From NCBI GenBank assembly GCA_040403535.1, contig JBBAKL010000008.1, positions 1-64,000 on the forward strand: a stretch of DNA of 64,000 nt, in the 5' to 3' direction. The notes below the pieces were generated by a model. It had not been told where the DNA came from. It ran no database searches and saw only the letters and a program-made list of their open reading frames with translations. Position 1 is the stretch's first letter; each line of letters opens with the position of its first letter. Below, one piece after another: positions 9,501 through 18,195 of this stretch. The DNA is from JAHEYG01 sp040403535. GTDB lineage: Bacteria; Bacteroidota; Bacteroidia; B-17B0; Aurantibacillaceae. A program made the translations under genes and the position numbers.

Positions 9501-11604
9501 TTCAACGTATACAGTTACTGGCGCTAATGGAAATTGTACAAATACACGCACAGTGAGCGTATCCATTGGTTCGGCAATCTCGATTAGTGTTAACAGTCCA
9601 AGTATTTGTTCAGGTCAAACAGCTACATTAATCGCGACTGGCGCTACTACTTATTCCTGGTCAACCGGATCTACATCAAACAGCATTACTGTTAATCCTG
9701 CGTCAACAACTAATTACACAATCAGTGGTACAAGCGGATTGTGTAGCGGAACACAAACTACAGCTGTAACTGTAAATACTTTTCCTGTAGTGAGTGTTGC
9801 TAACGCAACTGTGTGTTCAGGAAATTCAGTTAATCTAAGTGCCAGCGGCGCTTCAACTTATACATGGAATCCGGGTGGTTTAAGTGGCAGTTCGGTTACA
9901 GTTAGTCCGACAGGCAATCAAACTTATACAATTACCGGTGCAAGCTCGGCCGGATGTGTTTCAACAACAAGTGCAAGCGTAAATGTTACTCCAACACCTA
10001 CTTTGGTTGCTAATTCGGCTACAATTTGTACCGGTCAAACGGCTACTTTAGTAGCAAGTGGGGCAACAACATATACCTGGAACCCGGGATCAAGTACAGG
10101 ATCAACATTTACTGTGGCTCCGGCTTCTTATTCAACTTATACTGTAATCGGAGCGAATGGAAATTGTTCAACTTCTTCAACTGTTTCTGTAAGTGTTGGC
10201 GCAGCGCTTTCCATTAGTGTTAATAGCGCAACTATTTGTTCAGGGCAGTCAGTAACACTAACAGCTTCTAGTCCTGCAAGTACCTATACCTGGAATACAG
10301 GCGCTACTACTACATCTATTGTAGTAACACCAACAACAACTACTTCGTATTCAGTAAATGGTACATCAGGAGCATGTAGTGGCAGCGGTACGTCAACCGT
10401 TATAGTTAATCCTGTTCCAAGTATAACTTTAACCGGTTCATCTATTTGTTCAGGCCAAACAGCAACTTTAAGCGCTATAGGCGCATCAAGTTATACATGG
10501 GTTCCTGGAGGTATTAATGGATCAACACTGGCGGTAACGCCATCAATTACTACAACGTATTCAGTAACCGGTGCAAGTTCCGGATGCGATAATTCAGCAA
10601 CTATTGATGTAACAGTTACACCAACACCTACACTTACGGTGAATAGTCCAACTATTTGCGGCGGTTCTGCTACATTAACAGCAACTGGAGCAAATAATTA
10701 TACATGGACGCCTGGCGGATCTAATTTGTCTAGCATAGTGGTTAGCCCTACTACAACCACAACGTATACTATTGATGGAGCAAATGGGTCGTGTAGCGCA
10801 TCGGTTTCCGCTACTGTAACTGTTAACTCAGCTCCAGCATTAATCATTTCTTATGCGAATCAAAGTCCTTTTTGCCCGGGCGCATGTACTGATTTTTCCG
10901 TTACTTCCGGCTATTCAAATGTAGTTTTCAATTACGGCGACGCTACCGGCACAACTACTGTTTCAACACATTGTTATGCAGGAAGCGGAACTTATACAGT
11001 TACAGCAAATGGAACATTTACTTCAGGATGTGTAGCTACCACCTCAACTGTAATAACAGTAAATTTCTTGCCTGTAAATACGGCTACTTTTGATATTAAT
11101 GGTGGTTCGCAATTTAATTTAGGAACAACAGTTTCGCTGAATAGTTTTGGATTAATCGCAAATTGGACTTTTGGAGATGGTGGTATTTCAAATAACGCAT
11201 CTAATCCAAATCACATTTATAATGGAACAGGTAATTTCTGTATTAAAATGGTTACGGCTACCAATGCTTCGGGTTGTGCGGATTCGTTAACCAAATGTTT
11301 AGACATTATTCAACCAATTGCTGTTACAATTCCAAACGTATTTACACCTAATGGAGATGGTGTGAACGATGTATTTAAAGTAAGCGGAACAGGTATCACT
11401 GATTTACATTGCATCATTGTTGATCGTTGGGGATTAAAAATGACTGAATGGGATGGAGTAGCAGGTTCATGGGACGGCCGCACCGGTTCCGGTATAGCAG
11501 TACCTACCGGTTCATATTTCTATGTTATTGAATACAAAACAGCCGACGGTAAGTCAGAAACTGTAAAAGGTATTGTGTCATTGTTCATTGGCGCAAAAGA
11601 ATAA
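6532..11604 (+). CDS. Giant secreted repeat protein with T9SS type B (gliding-associated) C-terminus
   Basis: The 1690-residue protein has a signal peptide (MKKIFIFVFIFSVFCTSAQ). A glycine-rich region lies at about residues 230-500, with many GGGGG runs. About twelve tandem Ig-like repeats of about 70 residues follow (residues about 604-1436), each with the pattern ICSGQ-ATLTASGA-TYTWN. After two PKD-like domains (for example WTFGDGG) comes the type B sorting domain with FTPNGDGVNDVF and DRWG. The protein is probably a surface adhesin or gliding-related filament like SprB. The repeats are Thr/Ser-rich and lack charge. The tandem units could expand or contract by recombination. No cleavage or catalytic site was seen. 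Confidence 0.92.
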   Translation: MKKIFIFVFIFSVFCTSAQRGKNGAGNITVANTIVNAYTALTASVNAGATSVSVTSTAGYTTGDLVMIIQMQGATVNAYSNFPWIDPTMGLPNDTSMGYIQNYNTCGNYEFAQINSILSATSMSLDCQLKNSYSNTGKTQVVRVPRFTTLAVSGAGFITCPTWNGSTGGIVVVEVESNATLSSVPSISVTGKGFRGGAVENSSTLSGANKFGSTKPSEGAYKGESIAGDTNDYKNWSVVFCRGAIANGGGGGTAHNAGGGGGANGGVVAAYRAYGNPAAGYATAWNLESAGFATFTSSGGGRGGYSFSSTNQNPTVFGPGSGGWSGDGRRNMGGFGGRPLNYSTGKLFIGGGGGAGDANDGYGAPAGNGGGMVYMLVYGSLSGAGTIAADGGNGQNTVIAGSCTGKDGAGGGGGGGTVVLNVVGTTNLTAANALSARGGNGGNVNFGAPCLNTEAYGPGAGGGGGYISVSGTLPLNTVAGGTCGIVTGNSSSIRTNFPPNGATNGGTGSNGTIPAAITLTATPSTTICVNNSTSLSAGTNTIGVTINWFNAAAGGSPIGTGSPFTTPTFTAPGTYTLYAGFCDGGTYRVPSVISVITGPTLTVNSPSICSGQSATLTASGAATYTWNTGATSASIVVNPTVTTTYTVTGALSTCSGERTTTVTLLSAPSITATPVNICNGQTATLTASGATTYTWNTGATSPSIVVNPTVTTSYTITGSNGSCGSNQTTSVTVNSLPTVTSNTATICSGQSATLTAGGATTYTWNTGATSTSIVVSPTVTTNYTVTGNDGTCSSTRTTTVVIAPTPTVSANSDTICIGASTVLTASGATSYTWSTGPTTATISVSPTVTTTYTVVGSNGSCSNTRTLSVNVNALPVISANSPTMCSGQTVILTASGASTYTWNPGGLSGSSVTVSPSTSTNYTVIGTSSLSCVGSRTTNVSVTATPTVAASSATICPGGTATLVASGATTYTWNPGGVTGTTFTVAPASNSTYTVTGANGNCTNTRTVSVSIGSAISISVNSPSICSGQTATLIATGATTYSWSTGSTSNSITVNPASTTNYTISGTSGLCSGTQTTAVTVNTFPVVSVANATVCSGNSVNLSASGASTYTWNPGGLSGSSVTVSPTGNQTYTITGASSAGCVSTTSASVNVTPTPTLVANSATICTGQTATLVASGATTYTWNPGSSTGSTFTVAPASYSTYTVIGANGNCSTSSTVSVSVGAALSISVNSATICSGQSVTLTASSPASTYTWNTGATTTSIVVTPTTTTSYSVNGTSGACSGSGTSTVIVNPVPSITLTGSSICSGQTATLSAIGASSYTWVPGGINGSTLAVTPSITTTYSVTGASSGCDNSATIDVTVTPTPTLTVNSPTICGGSATLTATGANNYTWTPGGSNLSSIVVSPTTTTTYTIDGANGSCSASVSATVTVNSAPALIISYANQSPFCPGACTDFSVTSGYSNVVFNYGDATGTTTVSTHCYAGSGTYTVTANGTFTSGCVATTSTVITVNFLPVNTATFDINGGSQFNLGTTVSLNSFGLIANWTFGDGGISNNASNPNHIYNGTGNFCIKMVTATNASGCADSLTKCLDIIQPIAVTIPNVFTPNGDGVNDVFKVSGTGITDLHCIIVDRWGLKMTEWDGVAGSWDGRTGSGIAVPTGSYFYVIEYKTADGKSETVKGIVSLFIGAKE
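8330..10840 (+). repeat. In-frame tandem repeats of about 210 bp (about 12 copies)
   Basis: These are coding repeats inside the giant secreted protein. Each unit encodes about 70 residues starting at or near ICSGQ. The copies differ in third-codon positions, but some blocks are nearly identical at DNA level, such as those encoding WNPGGLSGSSVTVSP near 9236 and 9866. This suggests recent exchange between copies. Confidence 0.85.
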
Positions 11605-11614
11605 TTTAATATTG

Positions 11615-11649
11615 TTTCGGGATGGCAATATAAAGTTGCCATCTCGAAA
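11615..11649 (+). terminator. Stem-loop after the giant repeat gene (possible terminator)
   Basis: A 14-bp stem (11615-11628 with 11636-11649, one G-U pair) closes a 7-base loop just after the stop codon. The plus strand downstream is A-rich, not T-rich, so this may be a 3' stabilising hairpin and not a classic terminator. Confidence 0.55.
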
Positions 11650-11724
11650 AAAAGTATTTAAGGCTCTAATTATTTTTTCCTGTTTATAAATTGATTTCTC
11701 AAACAAATTGAAACAAATCATTAT

Positions 11725-11753
11725 TGCAGACCTTAATTAATTAGTAATTTTGT
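11725..11753 (+). promoter_or_regulatory. Promoter: TTG - 18 bases - TAATTTTG
   Basis: Both Bacteroidota elements are present at correct spacing: -33 TTG at 11725-11727 and -7 TAATTTTG at 11746-11753. The ATG at 11761 lies only 7 bases after the box, so the leader would be very short or absent. Confidence 0.65.
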
Positions 11754-11760
11754 TGAGGTT

Positions 11761-12648
11761 ATGAATGAGTTCAGAGAAAGTTTATTAATATTAATTACAA
11801 CGCCAATTTACATCGTTGTTATTGGCGGCGAGATCCTATACAGTTATTTACATAAACGCCATTTATACACGACTAAAGGAATTTTGGCGAATATTTATTT
11901 GTCTTCCTTAAATTTCACTTTGGATATTGTAATACGTGGAGTTTGCTTATTCGTTTTAAATTATTTTTATCAGTTTCGCTTTTTTGAAATACAACATATT
12001 GTCTTGTATTGGGTGACGTTAGCTGTAGCTGAAGATTTCATGTTTTATTGGCTTCACCGAATTGATCATTATTGCCGTTTCTTTTGGGCAGTTCATGTTA
12101 CTCACCATAGCAGTGAGGAATTTAACTTAACTGTAGGATTCCGATCGTCTGTTTTTCAACCTTTATACCGTTTCGTATATTTTATCCCAATTAGTTTGAT
12201 GGGTTTTAAGGGAGTTGATATTATGTTTATGTATGCGGCTACTCAGATTTACGGAATATTAGTACATACACAATTAATAAAAAACATGGGGGTTTTAGAA
12301 TATATTTTAGTTACACCCTCTCATCATCGTGTACACCATGGCAGTAATGTGCGTTATCTGGATAAGAACATGGGTATGTTTTTAATTATTTGGGATAAAC
12401 TTTTTGGCACTTTTCAAAAGGAAGTAGATACAGATCCGGTTAAATATGGCTTAACAACCAATATTAAAACATTTCATCCGATTACAATGGTGTTTCATGA
12501 ATGGAAAAATATTTGGAATGATTTGAAAAAGAAAACTTCATTTAAAAACAAGTTAATGTATGTTTTTGGTCCGCCGGGTTGGAGTCATGATGGCAGCACA
12601 AAAACATCCGGTCAGTTACGGACGGAACTTTTTAATAAAGAAAAATAA
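11761..12648 (+). CDS. Membrane fatty acid hydroxylase / sterol desaturase family protein
   Basis: The 295-residue protein has hydrophobic segments near residues 8-30, 50-70 and 130-165. It has the family's three histidine clusters: H99-x3-H103 (HRIDH), H112-x2-HH (HVTHH) and H188-H193 (HHRVHH). These bind a diiron centre that uses O2 to hydroxylate or desaturate lipids in the membrane. The substrate cannot be told; bacterial relatives act on fatty acids, sphingolipid-like sulfonolipids or carotenoids. The GH16 gene begins in the last base of its stop codon, so the two are translationally coupled, though no functional link is obvious. Confidence 0.88.
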   Translation: MNEFRESLLILITTPIYIVVIGGEILYSYLHKRHLYTTKGILANIYLSSLNFTLDIVIRGVCLFVLNYFYQFRFFEIQHIVLYWVTLAVAEDFMFYWLHRIDHYCRFFWAVHVTHHSSEEFNLTVGFRSSVFQPLYRFVYFIPISLMGFKGVDIMFMYAATQIYGILVHTQLIKNMGVLEYILVTPSHHRVHHGSNVRYLDKNMGMFLIIWDKLFGTFQKEVDTDPVKYGLTTNIKTFHPITMVFHEWKNIWNDLKKKTSFKNKLMYVFGPPGWSHDGSTKTSGQLRTELFNKEK

Positions 12649-13856
12649 TGAAAAAATTACTGGCGCTGATGTTTTTGACAACAAGCTTAAGTTTGCAAGC
12701 TCAAACACTATGGCAAATTAATAAAGATACAGTTATAACATATTATTATATGGATGGGGATGAATTTTCAGACCCGTCCATCAATAAAGAAAAATGGAAA
12801 AGCTGGTATGGATGGGCCAGGAGTATTGTATCGAATAAAGAGCAACAATATTATTCAGATTTTGAAAATCTTGAATTAAAAAATGGCAGTCTGTTTATTA
12901 CAACAGATAAAAAAAATACAGATGCACGGTTAATCGATTGGATGAATGATAATGATTCCATAAAAAACGGAAAAGGTGTTTTCCAGGGTTATAACAAAAG
13001 AAAATTCAAGTATACATCAGGGCTTATTCAAAGTAACAGAAAGTTTTTAAAAGGTTATTTTGAATGTAAGTTTAAAGCGCCATCTGATAAAGGATTGTGG
13101 CCAGCGTTTTGGTTATATGGCGGTTCGCCTAATGAGGAGATTGATATTATGGAATTGAAAGGAGAACGGGAGGATCAAACACATGTGGATACACATTGTC
13201 AGGGTTGTGATGTGGTGAGAAATTTTATTGGGCAAAAGAAAAGTTTTGGAGGATGGATAAAACTGAACGGTGATTTAACTAAAGAATTCAATGTGGTTTC
13301 CGCGTTATGGACAGATAAAGAGATCAAATTCTATTTAAATGGAAAATGTATTGCTGTTTCAAAAGTTAATTTTAATCAACCAAAACATATTGTTGCAAAT
13401 ATTGCTGTTGCAGACAATAACGGCCCGTTTCATCCGGGCCCACGGGAAGATGATAATAGTTTTGAGCCTTTTGTAATTGATTATATTAGAGCATGGACTT
13501 TAGACGACATGCAGGCCGGAACAAATTCTGTTAACCCGTCTGATATGAATCCGCCGGCTTCAAAAACAAAAGCTAAAAATCATCCTAAAATGCTTTATGG
13601 TAAAAAGAAAGATCATGTGAATGAGGGTATTTTTGTTTCGTTGCTTAATACCGATGACGGTAAGTTTAAAATATTCTGCAATGGGTTAAATAAAAAAGAA
13701 ACTTATAAAGTGAAAGTGATTTTGGGAGATCAAATACTGTATGAAAAAGAAACGGATGAAACAGAATTAGGAATCCCCGTTGAGGGAATAGGCGGATTAA
13801 GAATTCAAGTGAATTATAAAGGAAAAACGGCGGAAAAAATCCTATATACCCGCTAA
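12648..13856 (+). CDS. Secreted glycoside hydrolase family 16 protein
   Basis: The 402-residue protein has a signal peptide (MKKLLALMFLTTSLSLQAQ) and a GH16 beta-jellyroll at about residues 35-285. The catalytic motif is complete: EIDIME with Glu164 (nucleophile), Asp166 and Glu169 (acid/base). Supporting elements are GYFECKFKAP and GLWPAFWLYGG. Family members cut beta-1,3/1,4-glucans or galactans such as laminarin, agar or carrageenan. The last 110 residues form an unassigned beta-rich tail; no T9SS sorting domain is seen, so a periplasmic location is possible. The start overlaps the hydroxylase stop codon (TAATG). The 3' end overlaps the convergent gene by 15 bases. Confidence 0.9.
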   Translation: MKKLLALMFLTTSLSLQAQTLWQINKDTVITYYYMDGDEFSDPSINKEKWKSWYGWARSIVSNKEQQYYSDFENLELKNGSLFITTDKKNTDARLIDWMNDNDSIKNGKGVFQGYNKRKFKYTSGLIQSNRKFLKGYFECKFKAPSDKGLWPAFWLYGGSPNEEIDIMELKGEREDQTHVDTHCQGCDVVRNFIGQKKSFGGWIKLNGDLTKEFNVVSALWTDKEIKFYLNGKCIAVSKVNFNQPKHIVANIAVADNNGPFHPGPREDDNSFEPFVIDYIRAWTLDDMQAGTNSVNPSDMNPPASKTKAKNHPKMLYGKKKDHVNEGIFVSLLNTDDGKFKIFCNGLNKKETYKVKVILGDQILYEKETDETELGIPVEGIGGLRIQVNYKGKTAEKILYTR

Positions 13857-14786
13857 AACTTTTGCGAGGTATTTTGAGAAAGCTGTGGAGCCGGCAGTGT
13901 TAAAATGCGCTACATCTTTATAGTACAAAGGATTGCTATAGATACTATCAGGACCAATAATTACTTTTCCCCATTTCTCGTATTTTGATTTAAATGCCGG
14001 TTCTTTGTTTACATTGCCATAGCTGGCGAGGTAAATAAAATTTAACTCAATATTTTGTTTTTCGCATAAACCATGAATTTTGTCAAGGTAAAAATCGCTG
14101 TAAACATATTCTAACGCTTGTGTATTAACACGACCTTTCTTAAATTTTAATTTTTCCTTTTCGTAAAAACCATCTAGTTCGGTTTTTGATAATACGCGAT
14201 CGATATTGTTCCAGCCATGTAGTTGAAGTTTCTCTTTATTTTTTTCAGCCTTGTCTAATTTTAAATTACATCTGGTATAATTCAAATTCATTAAAAAGTG
14301 ATCATAAATTTCAGAAAACACTTTTGCATTAAGCGCTTTTATGCCTTCTATGATTTCATTACTGTTTGCTAAATACGCATAGATCGGATGAGAGGTAGTG
14401 GATTCGTCTGAACGTACCTCAAGAAAAATCTTTTTTATCTTGTTTTTAATAGCAAACTCATTGCAAAACAAATAATCAAGGTTTCGTCCAAAACGGCAAT
14501 AGCCTGCATTGTACAGATGGATCTTTACAGTATCGCCTGCATTAAGGCTATCTTCTATTAAACCATCATTAATCCCATTCATGGTTTTTGAGGAGCCTAC
14601 AAACAGATAATCGATGTTATTGCAATCTGAATAAAGTTTTTTATAGAATAATTTACCACGGGCATCGCAATCGCCTTTAATGTAATTGTAATTGAATTCG
14701 CGGTTAGTCTGTTTAAAGAAAATAACCACAAGCATTACCAAAATTGGTAATGTAAAAAGTAATATTTTCTTTAAAAATAATTTCAT
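13842..14786 (-). CDS. SGNH-like membrane-anchored partner of the MBOAT acyltransferase
   Basis: The 314-residue protein has one N-terminal membrane anchor (residues 5-24) and an extracytoplasmic domain. GSSKT near Ser66 and DVAHF (Asp291, His294) near the end fit an SGNH serine-histidine-aspartate arrangement. The gene directly follows the MBOAT gene with a TGATG overlap, as DltD follows DltB and AlgJ/AlgX accompany AlgI. The likely job is to transfer an acyl group brought out by the MBOAT protein onto a surface glycan. Overall similarity to named families is weak, so the role rests on motifs and context. Confidence 0.7.
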   Translation of the reverse strand: MKLFLKKILLFTLPILVMLVVIFFKQTNREFNYNYIKGDCDARGKLFYKKLYSDCNNIDYLFVGSSKTMNGINDGLIEDSLNAGDTVKIHLYNAGYCRFGRNLDYLFCNEFAIKNKIKKIFLEVRSDESTTSHPIYAYLANSNEIIEGIKALNAKVFSEIYDHFLMNLNYTRCNLKLDKAEKNKEKLQLHGWNNIDRVLSKTELDGFYEKEKLKFKKGRVNTQALEYVYSDFYLDKIHGLCEKQNIELNFIYLASYGNVNKEPAFKSKYEKWGKVIIGPDSIYSNPLYYKDVAHFNTAGSTAFSKYLAKVLAGI

Positions 14787-16192
14787 CAGAACTGAAAATA
14801 AATAAAGTTGGGTGTGTTATCGTAAACGCCTAACAATAAAATAATGATCACTGCATAATAATAAGCTGAATATCGAATGTATTTTTTTGAAAATATATTT
14901 TGAAAATAATCAGGCTTTAATTCATTTACACGCTCTATAATAAATATCAATGTTAAAGTGCTAAACAGTAAAAACAATTTAAGCGGACTAATTCCTAAAA
15001 ATATTTTTATCAAAGAGCCATCTAATACAAATAAGTTTTTAATGACAGCATAAGCATCGCTCATACTAGCTGCTCTAAAAAATATTAAACCGAAAGCTAC
15101 AATTATAAAAGTGAAGAAGATTTTTATCGGTTTCGGAAAATCAAATTTGAAATTGAGCATTCGGTTTAGTGCCGATAAAATTCCGTGGTACAATCCCCAG
15201 GCAATAAATGTACGTGAAGCCCCATGCCATAAGCCTGAAATAGCGAATACAAAAATGATATTGAATGAAGTTCTTAATTTCCCCTTTTGGTTTCCGCCTA
15301 AGGGAATGTATAGGTAATCCCGGAACCAGGTGCTCAATGAAATATGTCTTCTTCTCCAAAACTCATTAATGTTTTGCGCGAAATAAGGATTGTTAAAGTT
15401 TTTAATTAATTCAAAACCAAATAAGCGCGCTACGCCTCTGGCTATATCGGTATATCCGCTAAAGTCGCAGTAAATCTGAAAGGTAAAACATAAAGTGGCA
15501 ATGATTAAATCAACACCATGATAGTTGTTTGGAAAACCAAAGCCTTTATCGGCGATTACCGCTAAATTATCTGCTAGAACTACTTTTTTTAAAAAGCCGA
15601 ATAAAATCAATTCTAATCCTTTTACTGCTTGCCGGTAATTAAAGTCACGTTTCACTTTAAACTGTACCATTAATCGATTGGCGCGCTCTATAGGACCGGA
15701 TAACATTTGCGGAAAGAAGCTGCTATAGCATAAATAGGTAAGCAGGTTTTTTTCGGCAGGAGCTGTTTTGCGATAAACATCAATGGTGTAAGCCATGGCC
15801 TGAAACGTATAAAAACTAATCCCTAACGGTAAAATGATTTGCAGTGTCAAACTATCCGGATTCATGCCAAATAGGTTGGCGAACTCAGTAGCAAAAAAAT
15901 TGTAGTATTTAAAAAACAATAAAACACCTAAGTTTCCGCTGATGGAGAGAATCAAAAACAATTTGCGCTTACCCGGTTCTTCGCTCTTTTCTATTTTTTG
16001 TGCGGCGAAGTAATCAATTAAGGAAGTGCCAATAAACAGAAACAAAAATTTCCAGCTCCACCAGGCGTAGAAAAAATAACCTGCAATTAATAGTAATATA
16101 TTCTGGCGAGTGCTATTTTTGTTGAATAATGACCAGTAGAGGGTAAAGACCACCAGCAGGAAAATAACAAACTCTATGGTATTAAAAATCAT
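14786..16192 (-). CDS. MBOAT family O-acyltransferase (AlgI/DltB type)
   Basis: The 468-residue protein has about ten membrane segments. It has the MBOAT signatures FQIYCDFSGYTDIARG, STWFRDYLYIPLGGN and the catalytic-site histidines His323 (LWHGAS) and His336 (LYHG). The family moves acyl groups, usually acetyl, across the membrane for transfer to polysaccharides. One small oddity is EFWRRRHIS, where most relatives have Trp at the third position after FWR. The helicase gene is divergent, 21 bases away. A TATATTTG box on the minus strand lies 14 bases upstream of the ATG. Confidence 0.93.
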   Translation of the reverse strand: MIFNTIEFVIFLLVVFTLYWSLFNKNSTRQNILLLIAGYFFYAWWSWKFLFLFIGTSLIDYFAAQKIEKSEEPGKRKLFLILSISGNLGVLLFFKYYNFFATEFANLFGMNPDSLTLQIILPLGISFYTFQAMAYTIDVYRKTAPAEKNLLTYLCYSSFFPQMLSGPIERANRLMVQFKVKRDFNYRQAVKGLELILFGFLKKVVLADNLAVIADKGFGFPNNYHGVDLIIATLCFTFQIYCDFSGYTDIARGVARLFGFELIKNFNNPYFAQNINEFWRRRHISLSTWFRDYLYIPLGGNQKGKLRTSFNIIFVFAISGLWHGASRTFIAWGLYHGILSALNRMLNFKFDFPKPIKIFFTFIIVAFGLIFFRAASMSDAYAVIKNLFVLDGSLIKIFLGISPLKLFLLFSTLTLIFIIERVNELKPDYFQNIFSKKYIRYSAYYYAVIIILLLGVYDNTPNFIYFQF

Positions 16193-16206
16193 TTCAGGCT
16201 ATTAAA

Positions 16207-16214
16207 CAAATATA
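16207..16214 (-). promoter_or_regulatory. Candidate -7 box TATATTTG for the MBOAT operon
   Basis: Exact TAnnTTTG match read on the minus strand, 14 bases before the ATG at 16192. It overlaps the first base of the divergent helicase start codon, so the two transcription units may interfere. Confidence 0.5.
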
Positions 16215-18148
16215 TGGATTCACCCTCAATTGCACATTTAAAATTATTGAAGGAATTGCTTTTAATTGAGCGTGAAGAAGATTTTTTTCAGTATAAGGAA
16301 CAATTTTTAAAAGCGAATATTGAAACCCGCCGTAAAAATGGCGTTACCTGGTATCCTATTCAGATTTTGAATCAGGAATTGGGTTATGGTGACCTTCTTC
16401 AACTAGAAGTAGAACGCACGACGCACTTAGATGAACCGCACCAGTTTGGTACCGGAAAAAATGTAACCTTGTTTAGTAATAAGGAAAAGGATGAGACTTA
16501 TGAAGTGGTAGGCACCATTAAGCGTTCGGGTAAAAATAAAATGCTCATCATTTTACATAGTGAAGAATTACCGGAATGGGCCTACGACGGGAAATTAGGC
16601 ATCAACATCCAGTTTGATGATAATAGCTATACCGAAATGCAAAAGGCTTTGGATATAGCTATTAATGCGCGTAATTGCAAAACCGCAGAACTCAGAGAAA
16701 TATTACAGGGAGAAATAAAACCGTCCTTTGAAAGACCGGATGAATCAATTTTGATTCCTAATTTAAATTTATCGCAAAACAGAGCCATTCGACACGTCTT
16801 ATCGGCAAACGATGTTGCGGTAATTCATGGTCCGCCGGGTACCGGTAAAACCACCACATTGGTACAAGCCATTCGCTTAACATTACAAACCGAGAAGCAA
16901 GTTTTAGTATGCGCGCCAACAAATACGGCAGTTGATTTACTTACTGAAAAATTATTAGAACAAGGGGTGAATGTGTTGCGGGTTGGACATCCGGCGCGAA
17001 TTTCGGAGGAATTAATAAATACTTCGGTTGACGGGCAAGTACAAAATCATCAATATTATAAAGACATAAAAAATTTACGTCGTAATGCTGAAGAATATTT
17101 TAGAATGGCCGGTAAACACAAGAGAGTGTTTGGCAGGGAAGAAGCAGCGAATAGAGCCATGTATTACGCGGAAGCAAAAAATTGCATCAAAGAAGCGCGT
17201 TTACTGGAGGAGCATGTAGTGAATTCTTTATTTGAAGAAGCGCAAGTGATATGTTGCACGCCTGTAACATCAACCAATAGGGCATTGCAAAAGAAAACCT
17301 TTCGCACCTTGTTTTTTGATGAAGCATCTCAGGCATTGGAGCCAATGGTTTGGATTCCTTTATTGAAGTGCGACAGAGTCATTTTTAGTGGCGACCATTT
17401 TCAATTACCGCCTGTTGTAAAAAGTATTAAAGCAAAAGGCCAAGGATTGGATATAACCATGCTGGACAGATGCATTAAATTAGATGGTGTTTCGAGTTTG
17501 TTGACACGTCAATACCGTATGCACAATGCCATTATGTGTTTTAGCAATTCATATTTCTACAATAACGAATTGGAAGCAGACATAACTGTGAAAGAAGCCT
17601 TATTAGATGCTACTTCCGATTCGGAATTATTGTCTACTCCGGTTGAATTGATTGACACAGCAGGTTGTAGTTTTGATGAAGTGCAAAATACGGAGACATT
17701 AAGTTTGTGTAATCCGGGTGAGGCGGAGGTAGTATTTAAGCATTTAAATTTATTATTGGAACAGTACGTGCACTCGTATCCCGAGCAAAAAATAAGTGTT
17801 GGTATTATATCGCCATATAAAGAGCAAATTGAATTACTGACGGAAAAATTAAAAGAGTACGATTACAGTGAAAAGCCCGTACCTCATGTATCGGTAAAAA
17901 CAATTGACGGGTTTCAGGGAGAAGAGCGGGATGTGATTTACATATCATTAGTGAGAAGTAATGCGAATAGTGAGATTGGATTTTTAAGTGATATACGTAG
18001 GATGAATGTTGCCTTAACACGCGCCAGAAAAAAACTGGTAGTCATAATGGACACCTCTACCATTGGCAATCATCCCTTTTACAAATCGTTTATTGAGTAT
18101 TGCGAGAAAAATAATTTTTACAAATCAGCCTGGGAGTTTTTGTATTAA
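16214..18148 (+). CDS. SF1 DNA/RNA helicase, IGHMBP2/Upf1-like
   Basis: The 644-residue protein has an N-terminal beta-barrel-like region (residues 1-180). Superfamily 1 motifs follow: Walker A GPPGTGKTT (206-214), DEAS Walker B near 368, GDHFQLPP, the motif IV/V region RQYRMHNAIM, TIDGFQGEERD and the terminal NVALTRARKKL. DExx as DEAS and GPPGTGKT mark the Upf1-like branch of 5'-3' helicases. The cellular role in bacteria is not established; RNA or DNA repair is likely. The protein is cytoplasmic and the gene is followed by a strong bidirectional terminator. Confidence 0.9.
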   Translation: MDSPSIAHLKLLKELLLIEREEDFFQYKEQFLKANIETRRKNGVTWYPIQILNQELGYGDLLQLEVERTTHLDEPHQFGTGKNVTLFSNKEKDETYEVVGTIKRSGKNKMLIILHSEELPEWAYDGKLGINIQFDDNSYTEMQKALDIAINARNCKTAELREILQGEIKPSFERPDESILIPNLNLSQNRAIRHVLSANDVAVIHGPPGTGKTTTLVQAIRLTLQTEKQVLVCAPTNTAVDLLTEKLLEQGVNVLRVGHPARISEELINTSVDGQVQNHQYYKDIKNLRRNAEEYFRMAGKHKRVFGREEAANRAMYYAEAKNCIKEARLLEEHVVNSLFEEAQVICCTPVTSTNRALQKKTFRTLFFDEASQALEPMVWIPLLKCDRVIFSGDHFQLPPVVKSIKAKGQGLDITMLDRCIKLDGVSSLLTRQYRMHNAIMCFSNSYFYNNELEADITVKEALLDATSDSELLSTPVELIDTAGCSFDEVQNTETLSLCNPGEAEVVFKHLNLLLEQYVHSYPEQKISVGIISPYKEQIELLTEKLKEYDYSEKPVPHVSVKTIDGFQGEERDVIYISLVRSNANSEIGFLSDIRRMNVALTRARKKLVVIMDTSTIGNHPFYKSFIEYCEKNNFYKSAWEFLY

Positions 18149-18152
18149 AAAC

Positions 18153-18176
18153 AAAAGCCCTCATTTGAGGGCTTTT
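18153..18176. terminator. Bidirectional terminator between convergent genes
   Basis: A palindromic 11-bp stem (18153-18163 with 18166-18176) has A-run and T-run edges on both sides. It serves the helicase gene on the plus strand and the PorE-like gene on the minus strand. Confidence 0.85.
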
Positions 18177-18195
18177 ATATAGAATTTTTTAAAAT

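Noticed and set aside
8330..10840. CRISPR-like array suspected from regularly spaced repeats
   Set aside because: The repeats are in frame, about 210 bp and coding for Ig-like units; there are no short spacers or cas genes.
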